From the NCBI RefSeq assembly GCF_025642785.1, contig NZ_JANZKU010000005.1, positions 124,001 to 188,000 of the forward strand: a stretch of 64,000 bases of DNA, read 5' to 3'. Of the stretch, positions 47,783-56,841 are shown piece after piece (the first letter of the stretch is position 1; every line of letters starts with the position of its first letter). The notes beneath the pieces are model-generated. The model made no database searches, was not told the DNA's origin, and worked only from the letters and a program-made list of their open reading frames with translations. A program made the position numbers and the translations under genes. The stretch is from Pseudomonas sp. RIT-PI-AD. GTDB taxonomy: Bacteria; Pseudomonadota; Gammaproteobacteria; Pseudomonadales; Pseudomonadaceae.

Positions 47783-48532
47783 ATGAAGGTTCTTGTAGCT
47801 GTCAAACGAGTGGTCGACTACAACGTCAAGGTTCGCGTCAAGGCGGACAACTCCGGCGTTGACCTCGCAAACGTCAAGATGTCGATGAATCCCTTCTGCG
47901 AGATCGCCGTGGAAGAAGCCGTCCGCCTGAAAGAAAAAGGCGTGGCGAGCGAGATCGTCGTCATCTCCATCGGTCCGAGCGCCGCCCAGGAACAGCTGCG
48001 GACCGCGCTGGCCCTCGGCGCCGACCGTGCCATTCTGGTCGAGTCCGCCGAGGAGCTGAACTCCCTGGCCGTGGCCAAGCTGCTCAAGGCGGTGGTCGAG
48101 AAGGAGCAGCCGCAGTTGGTCATCCTCGGCAAGCAGGCCATCGACAGCGACAACAACCAGACCGGTCAGATGCTCGGCGCGCTGACTGGCTACGCCCAGG
48201 GCACCTTCGCCTCCAAGGTCGAAGTCGCAGGCGACAAAGTCAACGTGACCCGCGAGATCGATGGCGGCTTGCAGACCGTTTCGCTGAACCTGCCGGCAAT
48301 CGTGACCACCGACCTGCGCCTGAACGAGCCGCGCTATGCGTCGCTGCCGAACATCATGAAGGCCAAGAAGAAACCGCTGGAAACCGTCACCCCGGACGCC
48401 CTGGGCGTTTCCATCGCATCCAGCGTGAAGACCCTGAAGGTCGAAGCGCCCGCAGCCCGCAGCGCCGGGGTCAAGGTCAAGTCCGTGGCTGAACTGGTCG
48501 AGAAACTGAAGAACGAGGCGAAGGTAATCTGA
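47783..48532 (+). CDS. etfB: Electron transfer flavoprotein beta subunit
   Basis: A 249-residue subunit that binds AMP and docks acyl-CoA dehydrogenases. [20 protein letters not shown] is at the N-terminus, [19 protein letters not shown] near residue 37, and the family signature [20 protein letters not shown] near 155. The stop overlaps the etfA start by one base. Together with EtfA it accepts electrons from dehydrogenases such as FadE and delivers them to ETF-QO. Confidence 0.97.
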   Translation: MKVLVAVKRVVDYNVKVRVKADNSGVDLANVKMSMNPFCEIAVEEAVRLKEKGVASEIVVISIGPSAAQEQLRTALALGADRAILVESAEELNSLAVAKLLKAVVEKEQPQLVILGKQAIDSDNNQTGQMLGALTGYAQGTFASKVEVAGDKVNVTREIDGGLQTVSLNLPAIVTTDLRLNEPRYASLPNIMKAKKKPLETVTPDALGVSIASSVKTLKVEAPAARSAGVKVKSVAELVEKLKNEAKVI

Positions 48533-49461
48533 TGACTATCTTGGTTGTTGCTGAACACACTAACGCCGCGCTGGCGCCCGCCACGCTGAACACCGTCGCC
48601 GCCGCGCAGAAAATCGGGGGCGATATCCACGTGCTGGTCGCCGGCCAGGGCGTGAGCGCTGCCGCCGAAGCCGCCGCGAAGATCGCCGGTGTCGCCAAGG
48701 TGCTGGTCGCCGATAACGCGGCTTATGCGAACCAATTGCCGGAGAACGTCGCTCCGTTGGTTGCCGAGCTCGGCAAGTCCTACAGCCATATCCTGGCTGC
48801 CGCCACCAGCAACGGTAAGAACATTCTTCCCCGTGTGGCTGCGCAGTTGGACGTCGACCAGATTTCCGAAATCGTCTCGGTCGAGAGCGCCGATACCTTC
48901 AAGCGTCCGATCTATGCCGGCAACGCCATCGCGACCGTGCAGTCCAGCGCCGCGATCAAGGTGATCACCGTTCGCAGCACCGGTTTCGACGCCGCTGCCG
49001 CGGAAGGCGGCTCGGCCGCGACCGAGGCGGTCAGCGGTCCGGCAGATGCCGGCAAGTCCAGCTTCGTTGGCGAAGAACTGGCCAAGTCCGATCGTCCCGA
49101 ACTGACCGCTGCGAAGATCGTCGTGTCCGGCGGGCGTGGCATGCAGAACGGCGACAACTTCAAGCACCTGTACTCCCTGGCGGACAAACTGGGTGCCGCA
49201 GTGGGCGCATCCCGTGCGGCTGTCGACGCCGGTTTCGTACCGAACGACATGCAGGTCGGTCAGACCGGCAAGATCGTCGCTCCGCAGCTGTACATCGCCG
49301 TCGGCATCTCCGGTGCGATCCAGCATCTGGCGGGGATGAAGGACTCCAAGGTGATCGTCGCGATCAACAAGGACGAAGAGGCACCCATCTTCCAGGTAGC
49401 CGACTACGGCTTGGTGGCGGATCTGTTCGAGGCCATCCCGGAGCTCGAAAAAGCGATCTGA
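48532..49461 (+). CDS. etfA: Electron transfer flavoprotein alpha subunit
   Basis: A 309-residue FAD-binding subunit. The C-terminal FAD domain carries [14 protein letters not shown] near residue 200, [20 protein letters not shown] near 242 and [20 protein letters not shown] near 277. The N-terminal domain is of the adenine-nucleotide fold. It ends in a strong terminator. In P. aeruginosa the next gene is fabV; here gene order changes. Confidence 0.97.
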   Translation: MTILVVAEHTNAALAPATLNTVAAAQKIGGDIHVLVAGQGVSAAAEAAAKIAGVAKVLVADNAAYANQLPENVAPLVAELGKSYSHILAAATSNGKNILPRVAAQLDVDQISEIVSVESADTFKRPIYAGNAIATVQSSAAIKVITVRSTGFDAAAAEGGSAATEAVSGPADAGKSSFVGEELAKSDRPELTAAKIVVSGGRGMQNGDNFKHLYSLADKLGAAVGASRAAVDAGFVPNDMQVGQTGKIVAPQLYIAVGISGAIQHLAGMKDSKVIVAINKDEEAPIFQVADYGLVADLFEAIPELEKAI

Positions 49462-49482
49462 TCGCTCAATCGGTTCACAGAA

Positions 49483-49510
49483 AGCCCGCCTCGAGCGGGT
49501 TTTTTGTTTT
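49483..49510 (+). terminator. Rho-independent terminator after etfA
   Basis: The GC-rich stem GCCCGC/GCGGGT with loop CTCGA is followed by TTTTTTGTTTT. Confidence 0.87.
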
Positions 49511-49780
49511 CGATTCCCGGAGCTATAGTCCATGCCTGGACCCGGCGGCTCGTGGGGATTTCAGGTCAGCTCCGCAAGCGCCCTCGCAAGGCTTGGGTTC
49601 CGTGCATCGGGTCCCTGGGTTGGGTTATGAACCCCTCGATGAGGCGAAGAACGAGATAATTTCTAGAATCTGAATCAGTACTCTTTTATCGCGAATAATT
49701 ATTTAGACTGCGCTTCATCCAGCATGAGATGGTAAAACGGCGTGGTAAGCGCCCTTCGAACGTATAGGCGAGTAGTCAGC
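49511..49780. other. Gene-free stretch with an AT-rich core and possible promoter
   Basis: No coding frame is convincing here. A TATAGT -10-like hexamer lies at 49524-49529, about 20 bases past the etfA terminator, followed by a structured GC-rich segment that includes the hairpin GGGTT/AACCC near 49623-49634. From 49656 to 49710 the sequence is unusually AT-rich, with a perfect palindrome AATAATTATT at 49694-49703. The AT-rich part could be the promoter or operator of the downstream operon. The GC-rich part could be a small RNA; I cannot name it. Confidence 0.35.
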
Positions 49781-50602
49781 ATGCGCGATAGCCCTCTGAG
49801 AAAATCATTCGTCCTGCTGTTTTTTTCATGCCTGCCGGCATTCGCCCTCAGTGCCAACAAATGCGAACGCTTGGTCGCGACCGGAAACCCCGAATATCCC
49901 CCCTATCTATGGCGCGACCCCGGTAATCCCCACCAGTTGGTAGGCGCAAATGCGGATCTGCTCGCACAGATCGCCAGTGAGCTGGGCATTCGTATCGACC
50001 TCATCTACACCGGGCCCTGGTCGCGGGCACAGGAAGAGGTGCGGACCGGCCGTGTCGATATGGTCGCTGGCGCCTTCATCACCCTGGCGCGCCTGGAAAC
50101 CATGGATTTCATCCACCCTGCCACCTTCCTGACCCCCAGCGTGGTATGGATCCGGAGAGGGCAGGAGTTCTCCTATTCCAACTGGAACGATTTGCGCGGG
50201 CATACCGGCGGCACCCTGGTGAACAACAGCTTCGGTCAGGACTTCGATAAATTCGCCAAGGACAATCTCACGCTGGAAACCGTCCCCAGCCTGACCCAGG
50301 CCTATCAGAAGTTATTGCTGCAACGTACCGAGTACGTGCTCTACGAACGCTATCCGGGCCTGGCGCTGGCCGAGGCGCTGGGCATGGCCGAGGATATCGA
50401 GGCCTTGGAGCCGCCGATCTCCAGCGAAGGCCTGTTCCTCGCGCTGTCTCACAACTCGGCCTGTAACGAGCCCTGGCTGCGCGGACAGTTGGCCAAAAAA
50501 ATGACAGAATTGACCGCCGCCGGCGTACCTGACACCTTGCTACGCCGCAATCTGGAACGTTGGCGGATGCAGCAGAAGTCCACCAGCGTGCCTAATGAGT
50601 AG
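49781..50602 (+). CDS. Periplasmic solute-binding protein, family 3
   Basis: A 273-residue exported protein with signal peptide SFVLLFFSCLPAFALSA and the SBP_bac_3 fold: VATGNPEYPPYLW, GANADLLAQIASELGIRID, GRVDMVAGAFITLARLETMD and GTLVNNSFGQDF. Such proteins normally feed an ABC transporter or a sensor kinase. No permease or ATPase gene is next to it, and it is followed at 9 bases by two lipoprotein genes, so it may sense or sequester and not transport. The ligand is unknown. The ATG at 49781 sets the signal peptide; an in-frame codon 39 bases upstream is less likely. Confidence 0.82.
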   Translation: MRDSPLRKSFVLLFFSCLPAFALSANKCERLVATGNPEYPPYLWRDPGNPHQLVGANADLLAQIASELGIRIDLIYTGPWSRAQEEVRTGRVDMVAGAFITLARLETMDFIHPATFLTPSVVWIRRGQEFSYSNWNDLRGHTGGTLVNNSFGQDFDKFAKDNLTLETVPSLTQAYQKLLLQRTEYVLYERYPGLALAEALGMAEDIEALEPPISSEGLFLALSHNSACNEPWLRGQLAKKMTELTAAGVPDTLLRRNLERWRMQQKSTSVPNE

Positions 50603-50611
50603 GATGTTCCC

Positions 50612-50968
50612 GTGATCGTAAAATGCTTACCGGCTTTCGCGCTGGCCGTTATCGCGCTGAGCGGATGCGCCAAGGATCCACAGCCCCTCGAGCAGTTGCG
50701 CCTGACCGAACAGGTGCTGGCGCAGGCCAAGGCCGTCGGTGCGGATGACCAGGTGGAAGAACTGGCCCTGGCCGAGGACAAGCTGGCCCGGGCGCAGAAG
50801 AACATGGCCGAGGAAGATTACAAGCGGGCCCGCGTCCTGGCGGAGCAGGCCGAACTGGATGCCCGGCTGGCCGAGGCCAAGGTGCTGACACGCAAGAGCC
50901 AGGAACAGCTCGCCGAACTGAACACGCGTATCGAGCGTCTGCGCAAGCAAGTGGGGGAGCGCCCATGA
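50612..50968 (+). CDS. DUF4398 lipoprotein
   Basis: A 118-residue lipoprotein (signal MIVKCLPAFALAVIALSGC, lipobox LSGC). The rest is a long charged helix with heptad-like spacing (LALAEDKLARAQKNMAEEDY, RVLAEQAELDARLAEAKV), predicted coiled coil. It is GTG-started and overlaps the OmpA-like gene by 4 bases. The OmpA-like partner has a related helical N-terminal region, which suggests they interact. Function unknown. Confidence 0.8.
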   Translation: MIVKCLPAFALAVIALSGCAKDPQPLEQLRLTEQVLAQAKAVGADDQVEELALAEDKLARAQKNMAEEDYKRARVLAEQAELDARLAEAKVLTRKSQEQLAELNTRIERLRKQVGERP

Positions 50969-51774
50969 ATCGTCGAAGCGCCTGCCTGCCCTTGCTGCTG
51001 AGCCTGGCCGGTCTCGGCGGCTGTGCCGCACAACAGAGCGAAGAGCAGGTGCTCGACGCCGCGCGGGATCGCTACCAGCAGGTCAAGGAAAACCCCGATG
51101 TACTGCGCAGCGCGCCCAGGGATCTGATCCGCGCGGGCGAGTCGTTGGCGCGTGCCGAGCGGCTGTCGAATTACTGGGGCAATGCCGACGATGTCGAGCA
51201 CTATGCCTACCTGAGTCGCCGTTACAGCGATATCGCCAGCGAACACAGCGAGCGCGTCCTGAATCAGGAGCGCCTCGCCAAGCTACAGCTGGAGCGCGAG
51301 CGTCTGCAGTTGTCGCTGCGCGAAGCCAAGCTGCTCAGCGTGCAAGAACAGGGAAAATGGCTCGAAGAGCAGATGGTCAGCCTGGTGACCACCGAGACCG
51401 ATCGGGGCCTGGTGATGACCTTGGGCGACGTGCTGTTCGATGCGGGTCAGGCTGAGCTGAAACCCTCGGCCAACCGGACCGTGCTCAAGCTTGTGCAGTT
51501 CCTGCAGCTCAATCCCAAGCGCATCGTGCGCATCGAAGGCTACAGCGACAGCAGTGGGGATCGGGACGAGAACCTGCGCCTGTCGCGGGCACGGGCACAG
51601 ACGGTGGCCGATGTGCTGGTGGACCTGGGGGTAGACCCGACCCGCATCCAGGTGGAGGGCTACGGAGAGGCCTATCCGGTGGCGGACAACGCCTCCAATC
51701 GCGGACGGGCGCAGAACCGTCGGGTGGAAATCGTTTTCTCGAACGAGAAGGGCACGCTGGCACACCCGCGCTGA
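50965..51774 (+). CDS. OmpA-family peptidoglycan-binding lipoprotein
   Basis: A 269-residue lipoprotein: signal with lipobox LGGC, an N-terminal DUF4398-like helical region (residues 25-140), and a C-terminal OmpA domain from about residue 150. The domain begins LGDVLFDAGQAELKP and carries the peptidoglycan motif YSDSSGDRDENLRLSRARA with the Asp and Arg that hold diaminopimelate. It probably links the outer membrane to peptidoglycan. It is coupled to the DUF4398 gene by a 4-base overlap. Confidence 0.88.
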   Translation: MNRRSACLPLLLSLAGLGGCAAQQSEEQVLDAARDRYQQVKENPDVLRSAPRDLIRAGESLARAERLSNYWGNADDVEHYAYLSRRYSDIASEHSERVLNQERLAKLQLERERLQLSLREAKLLSVQEQGKWLEEQMVSLVTTETDRGLVMTLGDVLFDAGQAELKPSANRTVLKLVQFLQLNPKRIVRIEGYSDSSGDRDENLRLSRARAQTVADVLVDLGVDPTRIQVEGYGEAYPVADNASNRGRAQNRRVEIVFSNEKGTLAHPR

Positions 51775-51828
51775 GGCTACCGGGCTATTCACGCCGATCG
51801 AACGGGCGCGGCGGGCCGCGCCGACCAT

Positions 51829-52239
51829 TCAGTGCCTGCTGCTGTCCGCGGCGAGGGCCAGCAGTTGCTTTTCCTGGTTCCAATCGAAGGGCTCGTCCTG
51901 TTGCTCGGCTTCGAAGCGACGTTCTTCCAGCGCTTGATACAGGGCTATTTCGTCGTCCGGCATGTAGTGCAGGCAGTCGCCGCCGAAGAACCACAGCAGG
52001 TCGCGGGGAACCAGGTGGGCGATTTGCGGATAGCGATGGAAGATCTGGCTGAGCAGGTCCTGGCCCAGGTACAGGCTGTTTTCAGGATCGCGGGGCAGTT
52101 CGGCGCGCAGTTCGTCGAAACGCTCGAGGAAGAGCGCATGGGTGTCGTCGGAGACCTGCTCCGCCTCACCCAGGGCGACCAGGATGCCGCGCAGATGGTC
52201 GAGCAGGACAAGGTGATGGTCGAGATGCGCGAGAGCCAT
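51829..52239 (-). CDS. PA2817-family conserved protein
   Basis: A 136-residue soluble acidic protein with no signal peptide. YLGQDLLSQIFHRYPQIAHL and DLLWFFGGDCLHYMPDDEI are the most striking segments and match, from memory, the Pseudomonas PA2817 family, which has no known function. It lies 73 bases downstream of fadE on the same strand, and the same pairing occurs in PAO1. Confidence 0.8.
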   Translation of the reverse strand: MALAHLDHHLVLLDHLRGILVALGEAEQVSDDTHALFLERFDELRAELPRDPENSLYLGQDLLSQIFHRYPQIAHLVPRDLLWFFGGDCLHYMPDDEIALYQALEERRFEAEQQDEPFDWNQEKQLLALAADSSRH

Positions 52240-52312
52240 GGCAGGGTCCTATGAACGAAACGGGCGCGGGAGTATAGAACTCCGCGCGCCCAATGTCCTG
52301 CCTGGCCGCTAG

Positions 52313-54760
52313 TCAGCGGACGGCGTTCACGCCGAGAAGCAGCTCTTCCTTGCTGAAGTCGTCGACGTCGATGACCTTGCGCCGCGCCTTTTCGGCCACG
52401 TGCATGGCATCGGCCTCTTCGCTGCTGAGCAGCTCGGCCTGGCGCGCCGCGTCGATGAGGTTCTGCCCAGGCGCGGCCTTGAACCCACCCTCCTTATGCG
52501 CCTTGTGCAGTTTCTTCTGCAGGGGCAGTGCCTTGTCGAGGCTGTCCACGGCGTGTTGCAGGGCGCCGACCGCATCGTCCGCGTTCTGCGGCCGGAAGCA
52601 CCCGTCGAGCACTTCCTCGAGGGCGGCATCGCCTTTCGGTCGCCCGATGATCGAGGCCACCTCGGCGTCCAGGGCATCGGAAGGACCCTTGTGCCGACGG
52701 CCGAAGGGGAAGACCAGCACCCGCAGCAGAACTCCGAAGAAGCGATTGGGGAAGTTGTGCAGCAACGCGTCCAGCGCTTTTTCCGCCTGGCCGAGGCTCT
52801 CTTCCATCGCCCACTGCAGCAGCGGTCGCAGGTGTTCAGGGTTGTCCTGGTCGTGGTAGCGCTTGAGCGCCGCAGACGCCAGGTAAAGGTGACTGAGCAC
52901 GTCGCCCAGGCGAGCCGACAGGCGTTCGCGGCGTTTCAATTCGCCGCCCAGCAGCATCATGCTGAAGTCGGCGAGCATGGCGAAGGCAGCCGCCAGCCGG
53001 TTGAGGGCGCGGTAATATGGCCGGCTCAGGCCGTCCCCCGGCACGCGGCCGAAACCGCCGAGGCTCAAGCTCAGCAGCAGGGTGCTGGCCGCATTGCTCA
53101 CCGCGAACCCGATGTGTTGCAACAGCAGGCCATCGAATTCACGCAGTGCCTGGTCCTTGTCTTCGCGATGGGCGAGGGCCATCTCCTTGAGCACGAACGG
53201 ATGGCAACGGATCGCGCCCTGACCGAAGATCATCAGGTTGCGCGAGAGGATGTTGGCGCCTTCCACGGTGATGAAGATGGGCGCTCCCTGCCACGAGCGT
53301 CCCAGATAGTTGTTCGGCCCCATGATGATGCCCTTGCCGCCATGCACATCCATAGCGTGCACGATGCATTCGCGGCCGCGTTCGGTCAGGTGATATTTCA
53401 GGATCGCCGAGAGCACCGAGGGCTTCTCGCCCAGGTCGACGGCATTGGCCGTCAGGATGCGCGCGCTGTCCATCAGCCAGGCATTGCCGCCGATACGCGC
53501 CATGGCTTCCTGGATGCCTTCGAAGGCCGACAGTGGCACGTTGAACTGCTCGCGGACGCGGGTGTACTGGCCGGTGACCAGGCTGGTGTACTTGGCGGCG
53601 CCGGTGCCGACGGCCGGCAAGGAGATGGAGCGGCCGACGGAGAGGCAATTCATCAGCATCATCCAGCCCTTGCCGAGCATGGGTTGGCCGCCGATCAGGT
53701 AGTCCAGGGGCACGAAGACGTCGGTGCCGTGGTTCGGGCCGTTCATGAAGGCGGCGCCCAGGGGCACGTGGCGGCGCCCGATATTCACGCCGGGGGTATC
53801 GGTGGGCACCAGCGCCAGGCTGATCCCCAGGTCCACTTCGTCGCCCAGCAGGTGTTCGGGGTCATACGCCTTGAAGGCGAGGCCGAGCAGGGTGGCCACC
53901 GGCCCCAGGGTGATGTAGCGCTTTTCCCAGGTGAGGCGCAGGCCGATGACGTCCTCGCCTTGCCACTGGCCCTTGCAGACGATGCCGACGTCCGGCATGG
54001 CTCCAGCGTCGGAGCCGGCCAGCGGGCCGGTCAGGGCGAAGCAGGGGATGTCGTCGCCGCGGGCGAGGCGCGGCAGGTAATGGTTGCGCTGCTCGTCGGT
54101 GCCGTAGTGCAGCAACAGTTCGGCCGGGCCCAGGGAGTTGGGGACCATGACGGTGGAGGCGAGGTCGCCGCTGCGGGTCGCGAGTTTCATCGCCACCTGG
54201 GAGTGGGCATAGGCGGAAAAACCCTTGCCGCCATATTCCTTGGGAATGATCAGGGCGAAGAAGCCATGCTGCTTGATGTGTTCCCAGGCGCGCGGTGGAA
54301 GGTCCATCGCCTGGCCGATTTCCCAATCGGTGACCATGGCGCAGAGTTCTTCGGTCGGGCCATCCAGGAAGGCTTGTTCTTCTTCGGTGAGGCGCGGCTT
54401 CGGATAGCTCAGCAGCTTGTCCCAGTCGGGACGACCGCTGAACAGTTCGCCATCCCACCAGACCGTGCCCGCCTCGATGGCGTCGCGCTCGGTCTCGGAC
54501 ATGGGCGGCAGGACCTTCTGGAACCAGTCGAACAGCGGCGCGGTGAACAGCTTGCGGCGCAGGTCGGCGAACGCCAATGGAATGGCCACCGCGAACAGCA
54601 ACAGCCAGAGTATCACCAGCAACCAGCCGGGCGATCGGCTGAACACGCCCATGGCGATCAGGTAGACCGCCACGATGCCCAGGGCGGGCAGGGGCGAGAC
54701 ACGCCGGTGCGCCAGGAACGCGACGCCGAGCACCAGTACGACTAACCAAAGCAGCAACAT
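52313..54760 (-). CDS. fadE: Acyl-CoA dehydrogenase FadE, membrane-anchored type
   Basis: First step of fatty acid beta-oxidation, giving electrons to EtfAB. It has 815 residues like PAO1 PA2815 and E. coli FadE. It begins with two or three hydrophobic segments (LLLWLVVLVLGVAFLAHRR and WLLVILWLLLFAVAIPLAF). The dehydrogenase core has IPKEYGGKGFSAYAHSQVAM, ALTGPLAGSDAGAMPD and DVHGGKGIIMGPNNYLGR. A DUF1974-type C-terminal domain follows. The ATG at 54760 has GGAGG 7 bases upstream; longer frames run through the leader and lack support. Confidence 0.95.
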   Translation of the reverse strand: MLLLWLVVLVLGVAFLAHRRVSPLPALGIVAVYLIAMGVFSRSPGWLLVILWLLLFAVAIPLAFADLRRKLFTAPLFDWFQKVLPPMSETERDAIEAGTVWWDGELFSGRPDWDKLLSYPKPRLTEEEQAFLDGPTEELCAMVTDWEIGQAMDLPPRAWEHIKQHGFFALIIPKEYGGKGFSAYAHSQVAMKLATRSGDLASTVMVPNSLGPAELLLHYGTDEQRNHYLPRLARGDDIPCFALTGPLAGSDAGAMPDVGIVCKGQWQGEDVIGLRLTWEKRYITLGPVATLLGLAFKAYDPEHLLGDEVDLGISLALVPTDTPGVNIGRRHVPLGAAFMNGPNHGTDVFVPLDYLIGGQPMLGKGWMMLMNCLSVGRSISLPAVGTGAAKYTSLVTGQYTRVREQFNVPLSAFEGIQEAMARIGGNAWLMDSARILTANAVDLGEKPSVLSAILKYHLTERGRECIVHAMDVHGGKGIIMGPNNYLGRSWQGAPIFITVEGANILSRNLMIFGQGAIRCHPFVLKEMALAHREDKDQALREFDGLLLQHIGFAVSNAASTLLLSLSLGGFGRVPGDGLSRPYYRALNRLAAAFAMLADFSMMLLGGELKRRERLSARLGDVLSHLYLASAALKRYHDQDNPEHLRPLLQWAMEESLGQAEKALDALLHNFPNRFFGVLLRVLVFPFGRRHKGPSDALDAEVASIIGRPKGDAALEEVLDGCFRPQNADDAVGALQHAVDSLDKALPLQKKLHKAHKEGGFKAAPGQNLIDAARQAELLSSEEADAMHVAEKARRKVIDVDDFSKEELLLGVNAVR

Positions 54761-54775
54761 GCAAAATCCTCCGTG

Positions 54776-54804
54776 ATGACGGTGGACGGATCGTCCGTCG
54801 TCAT
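54776..54804. promoter_or_regulatory. 29-bp imperfect palindrome in the fadE leader
   Basis: Arms ATGACG-N2-GGACG and CGTCC-N2-CGTCAT are arranged symmetrically about 54790, 16 bases upstream of the fadE start codon and next to its ribosome site. It could be a repressor operator or an mRNA hairpin. It does not match the PsrA consensus. Confidence 0.4.
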
Positions 54805-55222
54805 GAGCTTGGTCCTTTTTAGCCGATAGGCGCAAGGACGGGAGCGGCAACGGATGTTCGCGCTTGGTAAGGCTTCCGGCTCGACTGCGCCCTGGAACCT
54901 GCGCGATGGAAACCTTAGCCTGTCGACGACGTGCCGCTCGTGGATAGTGACCCCCCACCGGGGATTCCGTTCGCTGGCCTTCGGCCCCTTGCGCATCGGC
55001 GGAGAAATGACTGCTCGGTCATCGCGAATCCTGGCCGTTGCGCCCTTCGATGAACGTGGCCGAGTCGGCGAGCCTGGGGCGCCGGAAGCCGGTCGAAGCA
55101 GGACCCGGGGCGATGATCGCTCATGTCGATGATCACCATCGGCGATCCGCTCTTTTTTCCCGCCGCCAGGATCGGTAGGGTGCAGGCCTCACAAAAATGC
55201 ATTCGCCGATGGAGAGGTTTCG
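54805..55222. other. Gene-free spacer between fadE and GST genes
   Basis: About 420 bases. Short frames exist on both strands but have no ribosome site or recognisable family. It must hold the fadE promoter (minus) and the GST promoter (plus), but I see no strong -35/-10 pair. Nothing else identified. Confidence 0.4.
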
Positions 55223-55843
55223 ATGCTGAAAATCTGGGGACGGAAAAACTCTTCCAACGTGCGCAAGGTGCTTTGGTGCGCCGAGGAAGTGGGCGTGGCC
55301 TATGAATCCGTCGACGCCGGGGGCGCATTCGGCCGGGTCGACGAAGCGGACTATCGTCGGCGCAATCCCAACGGCCTGGTGCCGACCCTGGAAGACGACG
55401 GGCTGGTGCTCTGGGAGTCCAACGCCATCGTGCGTTACCTGGCCGCTCGCTACGGCGACGGGACGCTCTATCCCGCGGATGCGGCGGTGCGTGCCGGTGG
55501 CGATAAATGGATGGACTGGACCACCTCGAGTCTGGCCGGGGCGTTCCGCCCGCTGTTCTGGGGCGTGTTGCGGACACCGCTGGAGGCGCGCGATCCCCAG
55601 GCCATCGCCGTCGCGCTGGAGCGCTGCGGCACGTTGCTCGAAGTGCCCGAGCGGACCCTGGCGAACCAGCCCTACCTGTCCGGCGACGCATTCGCCATGG
55701 GCGACATTCCCCTGGGAAGCTTCATCTATGCCTGGTTCGAGATGCCCATCGAGCGCCCGGACCTGCCGTATCTGGCGGCCTGGTACGCGCGCTTGCAGCA
55801 GCGGCCGGCATTCCGCCGCGGGGTAATGACACCCTTGACCTGA
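55223..55843 (+). CDS. Glutathione S-transferase family protein
   Basis: A 206-residue GST. The N-terminal thioredoxin-like domain has RKNSSNVRKVLWCAEEVGV, NPNGLVPTLEDDGLVLWESN with the cis-Pro and glutathione-binding ES pair, and YLAARYGDGTLYP. The C-terminal helical domain includes YLSGDAFAMGDIPLGSFIYA with the folding Asp. The Ser pair after Asn near residue 8 is the likely catalytic site. The substrate is unknown. GAGAGG lies 6 bases upstream of the ATG. Orthologue of PA2813 by position. Confidence 0.9.
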   Translation: MLKIWGRKNSSNVRKVLWCAEEVGVAYESVDAGGAFGRVDEADYRRRNPNGLVPTLEDDGLVLWESNAIVRYLAARYGDGTLYPADAAVRAGGDKWMDWTTSSLAGAFRPLFWGVLRTPLEARDPQAIAVALERCGTLLEVPERTLANQPYLSGDAFAMGDIPLGSFIYAWFEMPIERPDLPYLAAWYARLQQRPAFRRGVMTPLT

Positions 55844-55908
55844 ACCATGGGTTGTATTTACCGGCCTTAACCTTTATCTAGCTTCTTCCTCCATTTGGCG
55901 TGCATTTC

Positions 55909-56841
55909 ATGAGTTCTGCTCTGTCCATCCGGCAGTTGACCAAAACCTACGGCAATGGCTTCCAGGCCCTCAAGGGGATCGACCTGGATGTAGCCGAAGG
56001 CGACTTCTTCGCCTTGCTCGGGCCCAACGGTGCCGGCAAGTCCACCACCATCGGCATTCTCTCGACTCTGGTGAACAAGACCAGCGGCTCGGTGAACGTA
56101 TTCGGCCACGACCTCGACCGCGAGCCCTACGCGCTCAAGCGGTGCCTGGGCGTGGTGCCGCAGGAATTCAATTTCAACCAGTTCGAGAAGGTCTTCGACA
56201 TCGTCGTGACCCAGGCCGGCTACTACGGCATCCCCGCCCGCGAAGCCAAGGTCCGCGCCGAGCAGTACCTGACCCAGCTCGGTCTCTGGGACAAGCGCGA
56301 CGAGCAGTCCCGCACCCTTTCGGGCGGCATGAAGCGGCGTTTGATGATCGCCCGGGCGCTGGTGCACCGGCCACGCCTGCTGATCCTCGACGAACCCACC
56401 GCCGGCGTGGACATCGAACTGCGCCGCTCGATGTGGAGCTTCCTCACCGAGCAGAACCGGCAGGGCATCACCATCATCCTCACCACCCATTACCTGGAGG
56501 AGGCCGAACAGCTCTGCCGCAACATCGGCATCATCGACCACGGCACCATCGTCGAGAACACCAGCATGCGCGGCCTGCTGGGCAAGCTCCACGTGGAGAC
56601 CTTCCTGCTCGACCTGAAGGTGCCCCTGGCCGCGGCGCCGACGTTGCCGGGCTATCCGACGCGGCTGCTGGACGATCACACCCTCGAAGTCCAGGTGGAC
56701 AAGAGCCGGGGCATGACCGAGTTGTTCGGCCTGCTGGCGAACCAGCGCGTCGAGGTGCTGAGCCTGCGCAACAAAACCAATCGCCTCGAGGAACTCTTCG
56801 TTTCGCTGGTGGAAAAGAATCTGGCGAAGGTGGCCGTATGA
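55909..56841 (+). CDS. ABC transporter ATP-binding protein (ABC-2 type)
   Basis: A 310-residue ATPase of the DrrA/YadG type. Walker A ALLGPNGAGKSTT is near residue 40, the signature LSGGMKRRLMIARAL near 140, Walker B LLILDEPTAGVD near 160 and the H-loop TTHYLEEAEQL near 195. The C-terminal tail is of the exporter type. It overlaps the permease gene by 4 bases. The substrate is unknown; the closest E. coli pair is YadG-YadH. The ATG at 55909 is used; a GTG 9 bases earlier is possible. Confidence 0.92.
   Translation: MSSALSIRQLTKTYGNGFQALKGIDLDVAEGDFFALLGPNGAGKSTTIGILSTLVNKTSGSVNVFGHDLDREPYALKRCLGVVPQEFNFNQFEKVFDIVVTQAGYYGIPAREAKVRAEQYLTQLGLWDKRDEQSRTLSGGMKRRLMIARALVHRPRLLILDEPTAGVDIELRRSMWSFLTEQNRQGITIILTTHYLEEAEQLCRNIGIIDHGTIVENTSMRGLLGKLHVETFLLDLKVPLAAAPTLPGYPTRLLDDHTLEVQVDKSRGMTELFGLLANQRVEVLSLRNKTNRLEELFVSLVEKNLAKVAV

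Noticed and set aside
52400-54745. 781-codon open frame antisense to fadE
   Set aside because: Compositional shadow; FadE domains are complete on the other strand.
54854-55132. 92-codon frame in the fadE-GST spacer
   Set aside because: No family, no ribosome site, composition like random GC-rich sequence.
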